This document shows positions 1 to 8,845 of a DNA stretch of 64,000 nt, one piece after another. The translations under genes and the position numbers were made by a program. The notes below the pieces were generated by a model. It did no database searches, was not told the origin of the DNA, and saw only the letters and a list, made by a program, of their open reading frames with translations. This DNA is from Nonomuraea soli (GTDB lineage Bacteria; Actinomycetota; Actinomycetes; Streptosporangiales; Streptosporangiaceae), in contig NZ_JACDUR010000005.1 in NCBI RefSeq assembly GCF_013761175.1, positions 406,970 to 470,969 of the forward strand. The letters run 5' to 3'. The number at the start of each line of letters is the position of its first letter. Within the stretch, counting starts at the first letter, position 1.

Positions 1-2
1 TG

Positions 3-962
3 TCTTGCTGCCAAGGCCGGTGGGACGGCCTGGAGGAGGAAACCGCGCTGCTGCTCGAGGAGTACGACGGACGCCCGTTCGATCGCCTCGGTGCCGAGAC
101 CGTCGCGGCCTGCCTGGCTTTGGCGCGTGGCGAGCTCGACACCGCCCGGCGTGAGCTCCCCGATGTGGCCGGGAAGGCCGTGGCCATGGGCGCCTATGAG
201 CTGCTTCCGCTGTCGGTGGCCGGGCTTCTACGGCTGTCCACGGCGAGCGGCGAGGCCCGGGGCGCGCTCGCGGCGACCGAGGAGGCAGTGGCCGTGTGGG
301 ACACCAAGGGACTGTGGCCGCTCGCGGTCCGAGCGGCACCCGCGCTGGCCGAGGCGATGGTGGCAGCGGGCCGGCAGGACGACGCGGCCGCCTTGACGGA
401 TCGGCTGGCGACACGCCTCGACGGCCTCGACGCGCCGCTGGCCGCCGCGGCGCTGGCGCACGCGCGCGGTCACCTGGCCTCGGAGGACATGGCCGCCGCG
501 GCGCACTTCCGCGCGGCGGCGGCCGGTTACGACCTGCTGGGCGCACCGTATGAGGCGGCCCAGGCGCGCGAGCTGGCCGCCGGTCGCCTGTTCGCCGGCG
601 GCAGATCCGGAGCAGGTGAGCTTCTGCTGGCTGCCATGGCGACCTTCCGCGACCTGGGCGCGCGTTGGGATCTCGATCGTGCCGCGCAGCTCGCCCGCAG
701 GCACGGCGTGACGGTCAAGGGCCGCTATCCCGGGGGTCCGCAGGGTTACGGCGCGGACCTGTCCCCCAGGGAACGGGAGATAGCCGAGCTGGCCGCAGAG
801 GGACTGACCAACCGGGAGATCGGCCAGCGGCTGTTCGTCTCGCCCAGGACGGTGGAGAAGCACCTCGGCGCCGCATTGCGCAAGCTCGGTCTGCGCTCGC
901 GTGCGGCTCTTGGCGCGCACCTCGGCACCGAGCGCCCCCGTAGTGACCCACCCGGTCCGTGA
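3..962 (+). CDS. LAL/LuxR-family transcriptional regulator, C-terminal part (5' end outside window)
   Basis: The frame is open from the first bases of the window with no stop or convincing start, so the gene begins upstream. What is visible is an alanine/leucine-rich helical repeat region, typical of the TPR-like middle of large ATP-binding LuxR (LAL) regulators. It is followed by a C-terminal LuxR helix-turn-helix containing LSPREREIAELAAEGLTNRE and the recognition helix region SPRTVEKHLG. LAL proteins activate secondary-metabolite genes. The ATPase domain is off-window, so the LAL assignment (rather than another TPR-LuxR protein) is inferred from the repeat region and the second, complete LAL gene at 13245-15962. 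It may regulate the cluster or only flank it. Confidence 0.8.
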   Translation, partial: SCCQGRWDGLEEETALLLEEYDGRPFDRLGAETVAACLALARGELDTARRELPDVAGKAVAMGAYELLPLSVAGLLRLSTASGEARGALAATEEAVAVWDTKGLWPLAVRAAPALAEAMVAAGRQDDAAALTDRLATRLDGLDAPLAAAALAHARGHLASEDMAAAAHFRAAAAGYDLLGAPYEAAQARELAAGRLFAGGRSGAGELLLAAMATFRDLGARWDLDRAAQLARRHGVTVKGRYPGGPQGYGADLSPREREIAELAAEGLTNREIGQRLFVSPRTVEKHLGAALRKLGLRSRAALGAHLGTERPRSDPPGP

Positions 963-1021
963 GCCTCGAATGGGGCGCCCTACCCATAGCCCCTACCGGC
1001 CGCGCACAAGACGCTTATGGC

Positions 1022-1144
1022 ATGTCCGAAACCGACTCCCCCGACGGCGAACAGGGCGACGCCGACCCGAAGCGGAAAGAACCGCCGGAGAAGCCGGTCA
1101 TCGAACCTCTTGATGACGCCCCCGAAGGGTTCGAGCCCGTCTGA
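1022..1144 (+). CDS. Possible small acidic, proline-rich protein (40 aa)
   Basis: An ATG-initiated 40-codon frame rich in Asp, Glu, Pro and Lys ends in PEGFEPV. It lies 33 bp before the S8 protease gene, on the same strand. No clear Shine-Dalgarno sequence precedes the ATG. A GTG at 959, overlapping the stop of the upstream regulator as GTGA, is in frame and would give 61 residues. I recognise no family. It could be a small protein co-expressed with the protease, or a chance frame in high-GC DNA. There is no signal peptide or Cys/Ser/Thr-rich core that would argue for a modified peptide precursor. Confidence 0.35.
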   Translation: MSETDSPDGEQGDADPKRKEPPEKPVIEPLDDAPEGFEPV

Positions 1145-1177
1145 TCTTCCCCACTGCAGCCGAAAGGGCAGTTCCGC

Positions 1178-4100
1178 ATGCTTTCCCGCAGATCACCGCA
1201 CGATCCCCCCTCCCTCAGGCCACGTCGCACGAGCGCGCTGCTCGCGGTCTCGGCACTGTCGATCGGCGCCTTCGCAGCGCCTGGCACCCCCGCCCTCGCC
1301 CAGGAACCCGCCCCCGTTCCGGGCCAGATCACCAGTCCGGTCGCGCTGACCGGACTGGGCCCGGGTGACCGTACGATCACCCTGATCTCCGGAGACCGGG
1401 TACGGCTCAGCGACGCGGGCGGCGGCACGTACTCCGTCCGGCCGGAGTCGAGCGTGCGCCCCGACGGCACCACCGCCCAGCTCGCCACGCTCGCCACCCC
1501 GGACGGCGTCTACGTCACCCCGAGCGACGCCGTGCCCGCCATCAACGCGGGCCGCCTGGATCGGGAACTGTTCAACATCACCTACCTGGCCGAGAACGGC
1601 TACACCGACGACCAGGCCGAGCAGTTACCCGTCATCGTGCAGTACCCCGGCCGGCACACCGACAACGCGGTCGCCTCCGCGGCCGAGGCCATCCCCGCCA
1701 GCGAGCCCGTGCTCACGCTGGAGAGCGTCAACGCCGCCGCGCTACGCGTCACCAAGGCAGAAGCGGGCACGTTCTGGACCGCGGTACGGGCCGCGCCGGA
1801 CGCGAACGGGCTCGCCGGGCGGGCGGCGCTGCGCGGCGAGATCGCCAAGGTGTGGCTGGACGGCAAGGTCAAGGCCGACCTGGCCGAGAGCGTCCCGATG
1901 ATCGGCGCACCGCAGGCGTGGGCCGGCGGCCACGACGGCGCGGGCGTGACGGTCGCCGTCCTCGACACCGGCGTCGACGCGGACCACCCCGACCTGGCAG
2001 GCCGGATCGCCGACAGCAGGTCCTTCATCCCCGGCCAGCAGGTGCGGGACGGCCACGGCCACGGCACCCACGTCGCCTCCACCATCGCCGGCTCCGGCGC
2101 GGCGGCCGGTGGCAAGCACAAGGGTGTCGCGCCCGGCGTCCGGCTGATCGTCGGCAAGGTGCTGTCCGACGAGGGGTCGGGCAGCGATTCCCAGATCATC
2201 GAGGGGATGGAGTGGGCAGCCGCCTCCGGCGCCAAGGTGGTCAGCATGAGCCTGGGCGGCGGGGCCAGCGACGGCGGCGACCCGATGAGCCAGGCGGTCG
2301 ACGCGCTCAGCGCGTCGACCGGCGCGCTGTTCGTGATCGCCGCGGGTAACGCCGGCGAGGGTGGTGCCGAGACCGTCGCCACCCCCGGCACGGCCGACGC
2401 CGCGCTCACCGTGGCCGCCGTGGACAAGAGCGACCAGTGGGCCGCCTTCTCCAGCCAGGGGCCGCGCGTCGGCGGCGGCCTCAAGCCGGACATCGCCGCC
2501 CCTGGCGTCGCCATCGCCGCGGCGCGCGCCGCGGGCACGAGCATGGGCAGCCCGATCGACGAGCACTACACGGCCGCGAACGGCACCTCGATGGCCACCC
2601 CGCACGTCGCCGGAGCCGCCGCGATCATGGCGCAGCGGTATCCGGACTGGACGGGCCCGCAGCTCAAGGCCGCGCTCATGTCGACCGCGAAGGACGACGC
2701 GCTCAGCGTGTACAAGCAAGGCGCCGGCCGCGTCGACCTGGCCACGGCCCACACCCAGCAGGTCTTCGCCGTCACCGGAGGGATCGACTTCGGCGCGGTG
2801 GAGACCGGCGCCGAACCGGCCACCCGGGAGCTGACCTACACCAACGTGGGCAGCATGCCCGTCACGCTGACGCTCGCCTCCGCCCTGAGCGAGTCGGACG
2901 GTGGCGTGGTCGAGGGCGCGCTGAGCCTCGGTGCGACGACGCTCACCGTGCCCGCCGGAGGAGCCGCCACCACGACGGTCACCGTCGACCCCAAGGCGCT
3001 GGCGAACCTTGACAACTACACCGGCGCGGTCACCGCGACCGCCGACGGCGTCCGGCTGCGCACCCCTGTGGGGGTCGTCCGCGAGGTTCCCAAGGCCACG
3101 CTCACCATCCGCACCCTCGGCCGTGACGGCAGGCCGCTGACCCCCTGGGCCCAGGACACCATCGACGTGTCCGGTGGCAAGGGCGTCATCGGCGGCGTCG
3201 CCGTACCCGCCGAGGGCACCACGACCGTCCGCGTCCCGCACGGCGTCATCAGCGTGGCCCAGTTCGTGGAATGGGTCGGCGACGACGACCGGCTCAACCT
3301 GGCGATGTTGTCGGTGCCGGAGCTGACCGTCACGCGGGACACCGAGATCACGCTCGACGGCCGGAAGCTGAGCCAGGTGCGCTTCAGCACCCCGCAGCCC
3401 GCAGAGCCGCTGAACAACTATCCCTACCTGGCCTATCAGCGGACCGTCGTCAACGGCGACTCCTACATGGGGTTCACCTGGCCACGCGCGCCCTACGGAG
3501 GAGCCGCCCAGTTGTGGGCGCTGCCCACGGAGAAGGTCACCAAGGGCGCCTTCCGCTTCCACACCCGCGTCACCCTCGGCCGGGCAGAGGTCGCCATGAG
3601 CGTGCGCGGGCGCGACAGGCTCACCCTGCACCCGATGACCGCGCTGCACGGCATCAACCCCGCCGGGGTGCACGAGCAGAGCGACGGCTTCCCCGGCTAC
3701 GTTCCGTTCACCGGCACCCAGGACCTGGAGGTCGTCGACGTCGGCGAGGGCAGGCCCGAAGACCTCGCGGGCCGCGACCTGCGAGGCAAGCTGGTCCTGC
3801 TGGAGGCGCCGCTGTCACAGGGCGTGTTCGGTGACGCGTGCGGCGTGCAGATCGAGCGGCTCGGCCCGATCCGTGACGCCGGTGCGGCGGCGGTCGCGCA
3901 CTTCCCGAAGCCGGGGTCCGGCTGCGCCATCCCGCTGGGCTTCACCCAGGTCCCCTTCACCGGGGAGGCCAAGCCCATCGGCGTCGCCACGGTGTCACTG
4001 CCGTCCCGCGAGGGGCTCGCCCTGCGCGCCCGGCTCGCCGGCGGCAACCAGGTGACCGTACGCGTGACCGGCACGGAGGAGACGCCCTACAGCTACACCT

Positions 4101-5239
4101 TCGCCCCCTACGAGGAGGGCCGGGTGTCCCGCTCGCTGCACTACACCTTCGGCGAGCGTGACCTGGCCAGAGTCGATCTGGAAGCCCATGTCGCCGCCCC
4201 CAATCGTTACGACGACTGGCGGTATGCGCACAAGCTCGACGACGTCATGCCGCTGTCGACGAGTCTCGCCGGATGGGGCGGCCCCCGGCTCGGCCTGCAG
4301 GAACGCCGCGACTGGATCGGGCCGCTCGACGGCGGGACGCTCTGGTCGCACGGCATGGAGGAGTTGCGCGGCACGCCCGCCGACGCCCGCGTGCCGCAGT
4401 GGGCGCTGGAGGTGTTCGACAAGCCGGTCAGGATCCGCCAGACCTGGATGGCCACGCCGTTCACGCCCGGCGCCGCGACCGGCTCGGACAAGGTCTACAA
4501 GCTGGCCCGGCCGGGCGCGAACCTCGGCGCGTTCTTCCGGTGCATGATGTGCGTCCAGGGCGACAAGCTGTGGGCGGAGTTCGAGCCCAGCTACGGCTCC
4601 CCGGGCACCAGGCAGTACAGCGGCGGCTACTGGCCGACGAACGACCTGACCAAGCCCGGTTTCGAGGTCCGCCTCCACCGGGACGGCAAGGAGATCCCGC
4701 GCGCCTCGGTCGGCGGCACCACCATCCTGCCGGTCTTCACCCTGCCGGAGGAGTCCGGTAGGTACCGGTTGACGGCCAGGAACGATCGGCACGACGTCGA
4801 ATGGATCTTCAGCACCCCGGTGACGGCCCAGCCCCTGCCCGGCTCCTTCTGTTCACTCGAGGTGCTGTACGGCACGGCAGAGCCCTGCAAGCCGACCCCG
4901 GTCGTGTTCGTCAGCTACGACCTGGGCGACACGCTGGACGTCGCCAACAGCGTGCGCGCCGGGCGTTCACACACCTTCACCGTCTCCCCCTACCACGCGC
5001 CGTCCTTGGGGAAAATGCCTGACATCGCCGGCCTGAAGCTGTGGGCCAGCACCGACGACGGCGCCACCTACATCCCCGTCCCGGTCACGCGCGGCGCGGA
5101 CGGCACCTACACCGCCAGGACCCGCTACCCCGCTCTCGGGGACACCACGGGCGCCGTGACTCTCAAGGTCGAGGCCTGGGACAGGGCGGGCAACACCATC
5201 AAACAGACCACCATCCGAGCCTTCGACCTGCGTAAGTGA
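1178..5239 (+). CDS. Secreted subtilisin-like S8 serine protease (1353 aa)
   Basis: The protein starts with a basic stretch and a hydrophobic, Ala-rich signal peptide ending near ALA-Q. A propeptide follows, then a peptidase S8 domain with the full triad: Asp263 in VLDTGVDADHPD, His298 in GHGHGTHVAS and Ser471 in NGTSMATPHVAG. A segment around residues 860-940 (GKLVLLEAPL...DAGAAAVAHF) resembles a protease-associated (PA) insert domain. The long C-terminal part looks like beta-rich accessory domains. At 1353 residues it belongs to the large multidomain actinobacterial S8 proteases. The chosen ATG is preceded by GAAAGGG. It probably acts extracellularly in protein degradation and is not obviously part of the biosynthetic cluster. 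Confidence 0.93.
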   Translation: MLSRRSPHDPPSLRPRRTSALLAVSALSIGAFAAPGTPALAQEPAPVPGQITSPVALTGLGPGDRTITLISGDRVRLSDAGGGTYSVRPESSVRPDGTTAQLATLATPDGVYVTPSDAVPAINAGRLDRELFNITYLAENGYTDDQAEQLPVIVQYPGRHTDNAVASAAEAIPASEPVLTLESVNAAALRVTKAEAGTFWTAVRAAPDANGLAGRAALRGEIAKVWLDGKVKADLAESVPMIGAPQAWAGGHDGAGVTVAVLDTGVDADHPDLAGRIADSRSFIPGQQVRDGHGHGTHVASTIAGSGAAAGGKHKGVAPGVRLIVGKVLSDEGSGSDSQIIEGMEWAAASGAKVVSMSLGGGASDGGDPMSQAVDALSASTGALFVIAAGNAGEGGAETVATPGTADAALTVAAVDKSDQWAAFSSQGPRVGGGLKPDIAAPGVAIAAARAAGTSMGSPIDEHYTAANGTSMATPHVAGAAAIMAQRYPDWTGPQLKAALMSTAKDDALSVYKQGAGRVDLATAHTQQVFAVTGGIDFGAVETGAEPATRELTYTNVGSMPVTLTLASALSESDGGVVEGALSLGATTLTVPAGGAATTTVTVDPKALANLDNYTGAVTATADGVRLRTPVGVVREVPKATLTIRTLGRDGRPLTPWAQDTIDVSGGKGVIGGVAVPAEGTTTVRVPHGVISVAQFVEWVGDDDRLNLAMLSVPELTVTRDTEITLDGRKLSQVRFSTPQPAEPLNNYPYLAYQRTVVNGDSYMGFTWPRAPYGGAAQLWALPTEKVTKGAFRFHTRVTLGRAEVAMSVRGRDRLTLHPMTALHGINPAGVHEQSDGFPGYVPFTGTQDLEVVDVGEGRPEDLAGRDLRGKLVLLEAPLSQGVFGDACGVQIERLGPIRDAGAAAVAHFPKPGSGCAIPLGFTQVPFTGEAKPIGVATVSLPSREGLALRARLAGGNQVTVRVTGTEETPYSYTFAPYEEGRVSRSLHYTFGERDLARVDLEAHVAAPNRYDDWRYAHKLDDVMPLSTSLAGWGGPRLGLQERRDWIGPLDGGTLWSHGMEELRGTPADARVPQWALEVFDKPVRIRQTWMATPFTPGAATGSDKVYKLARPGANLGAFFRCMMCVQGDKLWAEFEPSYGSPGTRQYSGGYWPTNDLTKPGFEVRLHRDGKEIPRASVGGTTILPVFTLPEESGRYRLTARNDRHDVEWIFSTPVTAQPLPGSFCSLEVLYGTAEPCKPTPVVFVSYDLGDTLDVANSVRAGRSHTFTVSPYHAPSLGKMPDIAGLKLWASTDDGATYIPVPVTRGADGTYTARTRYPALGDTTGAVTLKVEAWDRAGNTIKQTTIRAFDLRK

Positions 5240-5370
5240 CCATCTGACCGCGTGGATCCGGCCGCGGCGCAGAGCCGCGCCGGTTCCGCCGGGGATCTCG
5301 TCCATGAGCGCGTGCCGCAGGTGGCGACCGGATGCACGCCTCGACAGCCGCATCGACGATCCGAGCCCTG

Positions 5371-5413
5371 AAAACCACGAAGCCCCAGCTCAGCACGCTG
5401 AGCTGGGGCTTCG
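5371..5413 (-). terminator. Rho-independent terminator downstream of tRNA-Lys
   Basis: A perfect 16-bp inverted repeat (arms 5378-5393 and 5398-5413, loop of 4 nt) is followed on the minus strand by a T4 run (AAAA at 5371-5374 on the plus strand). It sits just 3' of the tRNA and faces the convergent S8 protease gene, so it may stop transcription from both sides. Confidence 0.85.
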
Positions 5414-5420
5414 TATCAGG

Positions 5421-5494
5421 TGCGCCGCCAGGGACTCGAACCCCGGACCCGCTGATTAAGAGTCAGCTGCTCTAACCAACTGAGCTAGCGGCGC
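5421..5494 (-). tRNA. tRNA-Lys (anticodon CUU)
   Basis: On the minus strand the sequence folds as a 74-nt tRNA with discriminator A. The 7-bp acceptor stem is GCGCCGC/GCGGCGC. The D arm contains GCTCAGTTGGTTAGAGC, the anticodon stem GCTGA/TCAGC carries loop CTCTTAA (anticodon CTT, Lys), and the T arm contains the TTCGAGT loop. CCA is not encoded. No integrase or repeat of the tRNA 3' end is visible, so nothing suggests use as an integration site here. Confidence 0.97.
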
Positions 5495-5551
5495 CTGCGA
5501 GAGAAATATACCGGTGATCCGCATCCTGGTCGAATCGGTTACCTGAGCGGC

Positions 5552-7306
5552 TCACACGTCGAGGATCTCGCAGATGACGGCGCCGGTGGCGATGGTCTGC
5601 CCGGGGGTCACGCCGAGGCGGGCGATCATGCCGGATTTGTGTGCGGTGATCGCCTGTTCCATCTTCATCGCCTCGATGACCGCCACGAGGTCGCCCTTCT
5701 CGACCAGGTCGCCGTCGCATCGCGCGACCATCACGACCGTGGCCTGCATCGAGCTGACCACGGCGGTTCCCTGGGCCGCAGGGGTGGCGACGCCGAGGCC
5801 GCTCCGGCGGGAGGCCGGGCGCGCGGGTGTCGGTACGGCGGCGCCGGACAGGGCGGCGGGCATCACCACTTCGAGCCGCCTGCCGCCGACCTCGATGAGG
5901 ACACGTTCGCGGGCGGGTGAGGGCGGCCCGTCGAGGGTGCCCGATCCGGCGAAGGGCGGGATGGTGTTGGCGAACTCCGTCTCGATCCAGGAGGTGTGCA
6001 CGGTGAAGGGAGAGGAGGTGAAGGCGGGGTCGGTCACGACCGCGCGGTGGAAGGGCAGCACCGTCGGCATGCCGTCGATCTCCATCTCGGCCAGGGCACG
6101 CCGTGACCTCTCTAGAGCTTCGGTGCGGGTGCGCCCGGTCACGACGAGCTTGGCCACGAGGGAGTCGAAGGTCTGGGGGACCGTCATCCCGGCCTCGTAG
6201 CCGCAGTCGAGCCGCACGCCCGGTCCGGAGGGGACGCGCATGGCGGTGAGGGTGCCGGGGGCGGGCAGGAAGTTGCGGCCGGGGTCCTCGGCGTTGAGGC
6301 GGAACTCGATCGAGTGTCCGCGCACCTCCGGGTCACCGTAGCCGAGCGGCTGGCCGTCGGCGATGCGGAACATCTCGCGCACCAGATCGATCCCGGTCAC
6401 CTCTTCCGAGACGGGGTGTTCCACCTGCAGCCGGGTGTTGACCTCCAGGAAGGAGATGGTGCCGTCGCGGGCGACCAGGAACTCGCAGGTGCCCGCGCCC
6501 GAGTATCCGGCGGCCCGCAGGATCGCCTTGGAGCTGGAGTAGAGGATCTCGACCTGGTCCGCGGTCAGGAACGGCGCGGGCGCCTCCTCGACGAGTTTCT
6601 GGTGCCTGCGTTGCAGCGAGCAGTCCCTCGTGCTGACCACCACCACGTCGCCGTACTTGTCGGCCAGGCACTGGGTCTCCACGTGGCGTGGCCGGTCCAG
6701 GTAGCGCTCCACGAAGCACTCGCCCCTGCCGAAGGCCTTCGTGGCCTCGCGGACGGCGCTGTCGTACAGGTCAAGGATCTCCTCCAGCGTTCTGGCGACC
6801 TTCAGCCCGCGTCCGCCTCCGCCGTACGCCGCCTTGATCGCGATCGGCAGCCCGTGTTCCCGCGCGAAGGCGACCACCTCGGCCGCTCCCCGCACCGGTT
6901 CGCTCGTGCCCGCGGCCAGGGGCGCGCCCACGGCCGCCGCGATGTGTCTGGCGCGGACCTTGTCGCCCAGGGCGGCGATGGCGGAGGGCGGAGGGCCGAT
7001 CCAGGTGAGGCCCGCTTCGATGACGGCGCTGGCGAACTCGGCGTTCTCGGCCAGGAAGCCGTAGCCGGGGTGCACCGCGTCGGCGCCGGTCCGCGCCGCG
7101 ATGCGCAGCAGCTTGGCGACGTCGAGGTACGTCTGCGCGGGCGACTGGCCGCCCAGCGCGTGCGCCTCGTCGGCCATCCTGACGTGCAGCGAGTCGAGGT
7201 CCTGCTCGGCGTAGACCGCCACGCTGGCCAGCCCGGCGTCCCTGCAGGCACGTGCCACCCGTACGGCGATCTCGCCGCGGTTGGCGATCAGGACCTTTCT
7301 CAACAT
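5552..7306 (-). CDS. Acyl-CoA carboxylase alpha subunit: biotin carboxylase plus biotin carrier (584 aa)
   Basis: The N-terminal biotin carboxylase domain starts with [18 protein letters not shown]. It continues with the glycine-rich ATP-grasp loop (YGGGGRGLK), the [14 protein letters not shown] motif and the biotin-carboxylase C-terminal region. The C-terminal about 70 residues form a biotinyl domain with the biotinylated Lys in EAMKM (about residue 547). This AccA/PccA-type subunit carboxylates biotin and passes CO2 to a separate carboxyltransferase, making malonyl- or methylmalonyl-CoA. No carboxyltransferase gene is in the window. Because all visible PKS AT domains look malonyl-specific, a role in malonyl-CoA supply is likely. 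The ATG is preceded by GGAGGG. A housekeeping role remains possible. Confidence 0.92.
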   Translation of the reverse strand: MLRKVLIANRGEIAVRVARACRDAGLASVAVYAEQDLDSLHVRMADEAHALGGQSPAQTYLDVAKLLRIAARTGADAVHPGYGFLAENAEFASAVIEAGLTWIGPPPSAIAALGDKVRARHIAAAVGAPLAAGTSEPVRGAAEVVAFAREHGLPIAIKAAYGGGGRGLKVARTLEEILDLYDSAVREATKAFGRGECFVERYLDRPRHVETQCLADKYGDVVVVSTRDCSLQRRHQKLVEEAPAPFLTADQVEILYSSSKAILRAAGYSGAGTCEFLVARDGTISFLEVNTRLQVEHPVSEEVTGIDLVREMFRIADGQPLGYGDPEVRGHSIEFRLNAEDPGRNFLPAPGTLTAMRVPSGPGVRLDCGYEAGMTVPQTFDSLVAKLVVTGRTRTEALERSRRALAEMEIDGMPTVLPFHRAVVTDPAFTSSPFTVHTSWIETEFANTIPPFAGSGTLDGPPSPARERVLIEVGGRRLEVVMPAALSGAAVPTPARPASRRSGLGVATPAAQGTAVVSSMQATVVMVARCDGDLVEKGDLVAVIEAMKMEQAITAHKSGMIARLGVTPGQTIATGAVICEILDV

Positions 7307-7324
7307 GCTTCCCTCCGCGAACGT

Positions 7325-7400
7325 GGGCGGGGCGGTGACCGAAGGGCGGGGCGGTGACCGAAGGGCGGGGCGGTGACCGAAGGGTGGGGCGGTGACCGAA
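7325..7400. repeat. Four tandem 19-bp repeats
   Basis: Four head-to-tail copies of GGGCGGGGCGGTGACCGAA (7325-7343, 7344-7362, 7363-7381, 7382-7400) differ by one base in the last copy (GGGT). They fill most of the gap between the end of the phosphopantetheinyl transferase gene and the start of the carboxylase gene on the minus strand, just upstream of the carboxylase ribosome binding site. They could be polymerase-slippage repeats or a multimeric protein-binding site. Confidence 0.95.
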
Positions 7401-7408
7401 GGGGCGGA

Positions 7409-8107
7409 TCAGATCCGCTGCAGCGCCTTGTCGGAGCGCGCCGAGATGGCGATGGCCGTGAGGACCAGCCCATGGCTCGCCATCCAGCGGCCGCTGAAGC
7501 CGGTCAGCGGCCGGCCCATGACGCTGGGCCCGGTCACGAGCAGCCGGGCGAAGAACGTGCCGCGCACCGGGTCGAAGGTGACCGTCGCGCTCTCGAAGTC
7601 GAGCCAGCGTTTGGTCAGGGGGAACCAGGCCTTGTAGACCGATTCCTTGGCGCTGAAGAGCAGGCGGTCCCAGGAGGGCCCGGGATGCTCGCGCGCCAGC
7701 CGACGGATGGCGGCCCGCTCGTCGGGCTTGGAGATCGCCTCCAGCACTCCGGTGGAGATGCCCTTGTCGGGTTCGGCGTCGATGCCGATCGTCAGGGCCT
7801 CGGCACTGGATCCGACCACCGCCGCGCGGTAACCCGTGCAGTGGGTGATGCTGCCGACGACGCCTCTGGGCCACTGGGGTTCGCCGCGCACACCCGGCAG
7901 AACCGGCTGGGGAGGCACGCCGAGCGACTCCATGGCCTTCCTGGCGCACATCCGTGCTGTCGCGAACTCCGCGCGCTTCTTGGCCACGGACCTGCTGATC
8001 ACCTCGGCCTCCGCGGGGAAGAGCCGGACGTTCGCGTGGTCCTCGAAGGTGTCGACGGCCATCGCCCAGGGGGGCAGGATGTTCGCGATCAAAGCCTCGG
8101 TGTTCAC
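7409..8107 (-). CDS. Sfp/EntD-type 4'-phosphopantetheinyl transferase (232 aa)
   Basis: The enzyme transfers the phosphopantetheine arm of CoA to the conserved Ser of carrier domains, and here would activate the ACP and PCP domains of the megasynthases. Visible family motifs are the SITHCTGYRAA segment, the Mg-binding IGIDAEPDKGI motif and the FSAKESVYKAW motif, in the expected order and at the usual length of EntD-like enzymes. The start is GTG. No clear Shine-Dalgarno precedes it, and a TATCGT element lies 8 nt upstream, so the transcript may be leaderless. Presence in the cluster suggests the pathway brings its own carrier-activating enzyme. Confidence 0.94.
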   Translation of the reverse strand: MNTEALIANILPPWAMAVDTFEDHANVRLFPAEAEVISRSVAKKRAEFATARMCARKAMESLGVPPQPVLPGVRGEPQWPRGVVGSITHCTGYRAAVVGSSAEALTIGIDAEPDKGISTGVLEAISKPDERAAIRRLAREHPGPSWDRLLFSAKESVYKAWFPLTKRWLDFESATVTFDPVRGTFFARLLVTGPSVMGRPLTGFSGRWMASHGLVLTAIAISARSDKALQRI

Positions 8108-8197
8108 ATTTTCACGATAGGCAGGGGCCGCGAGCCCGAAGAATCGCCGGGGGCGGCTTCTGGGGTAGTCGGCGCGGCAGTCAGGGGGCGGGCAGGG

Positions 8198-8845
8198 TCA
8201 CCTCGTGGGGGTGATCAGCGAGGCGTCGATGGCCCGGTTGACGGCGTCGATGCGGGATGCGGCTCCGAGCTTGACGAAGATGTTGCGCAGGTGGCGCTTG
8301 ACCGTTGCCTCCGTGGTGTTCAGCCTGGAGGCGATCTGCCTGTTGCTGAGGGCCTGCGCCACCAGTTCCAGCACCTCTCGCTCCTTGCTGGTCAGCACGT
8401 CGGACGGCGCGCCCTCCATCTGGGCCAGGCTCTCAGGGGAGACGACCAGGACGAGGCGGTCGCGTTCGAAGTGCACGCTCCGGATCGCCGACACGAGCTC
8501 GTAGCGGTGCACGGTCTTGAGCAGGTAGCCCCGGATTCCCGCCTGCAGCAGCTGGCGCAGCAGATGCGGCCCGTCATACATGCTGAGGATGATGATCTGG
8601 GTGCTCGGCGACAGGGCGCGGGCCTGGGTGACGGTGTGCGCCGCGGAGCCACCGGGGATCTCGACGTCGAGCAGGAGGACATCGGGGCGTTTCTGCGAGA
8701 TCAGCTCGAGCGCGGTGGCCGAGGTGCCGGCCTCTCCCACGACGACCAGGTCTCCCTGCGCCTCCAGGATCTCACGCACCCCTTCTCGGAACAGCGCGTG
8801 GTCGTCGACCAGCACGATGGTGATGGGACGGTCAACCTGGCTCAT
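8198..8845 (-). CDS. NarL/FixJ-family response regulator (215 aa)
   Basis: An N-terminal receiver domain (ITIVLVDDHALFREGV, phospho-acceptor Asp in LLLDVEIPGG, Lys in YLLKTV) is followed by a LuxR-type helix-turn-helix (LTSKEREVLELVAQ...TTEATVKRHLRNIFVKLG). The gene overlaps the upstream histidine kinase gene by 14 bp on the same strand, so the two form a two-component pair made from one transcript. Targets are not stated by the sequence. The inverted and direct repeats at 9932-10094 near the kinase promoter are candidate binding sites. Confidence 0.92.
   Translation of the reverse strand: MSQVDRPITIVLVDDHALFREGVREILEAQGDLVVVGEAGTSATALELISQKRPDVLLLDVEIPGGSAAHTVTQARALSPSTQIIILSMYDGPHLLRQLLQAGIRGYLLKTVHRYELVSAIRSVHFERDRLVLVVSPESLAQMEGAPSDVLTSKEREVLELVAQALSNRQIASRLNTTEATVKRHLRNIFVKLGAASRIDAVNRAIDASLITPTR

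Noticed and set aside
5421-5494. tRNA-Lys as attachment site of a genomic island carrying the cluster
   Set aside because: No integrase gene and no repeated tRNA 3' end are visible in the window.
7325-7400. CRISPR array
   Set aside because: The repeats are directly adjacent with no spacers and there are no cas genes.
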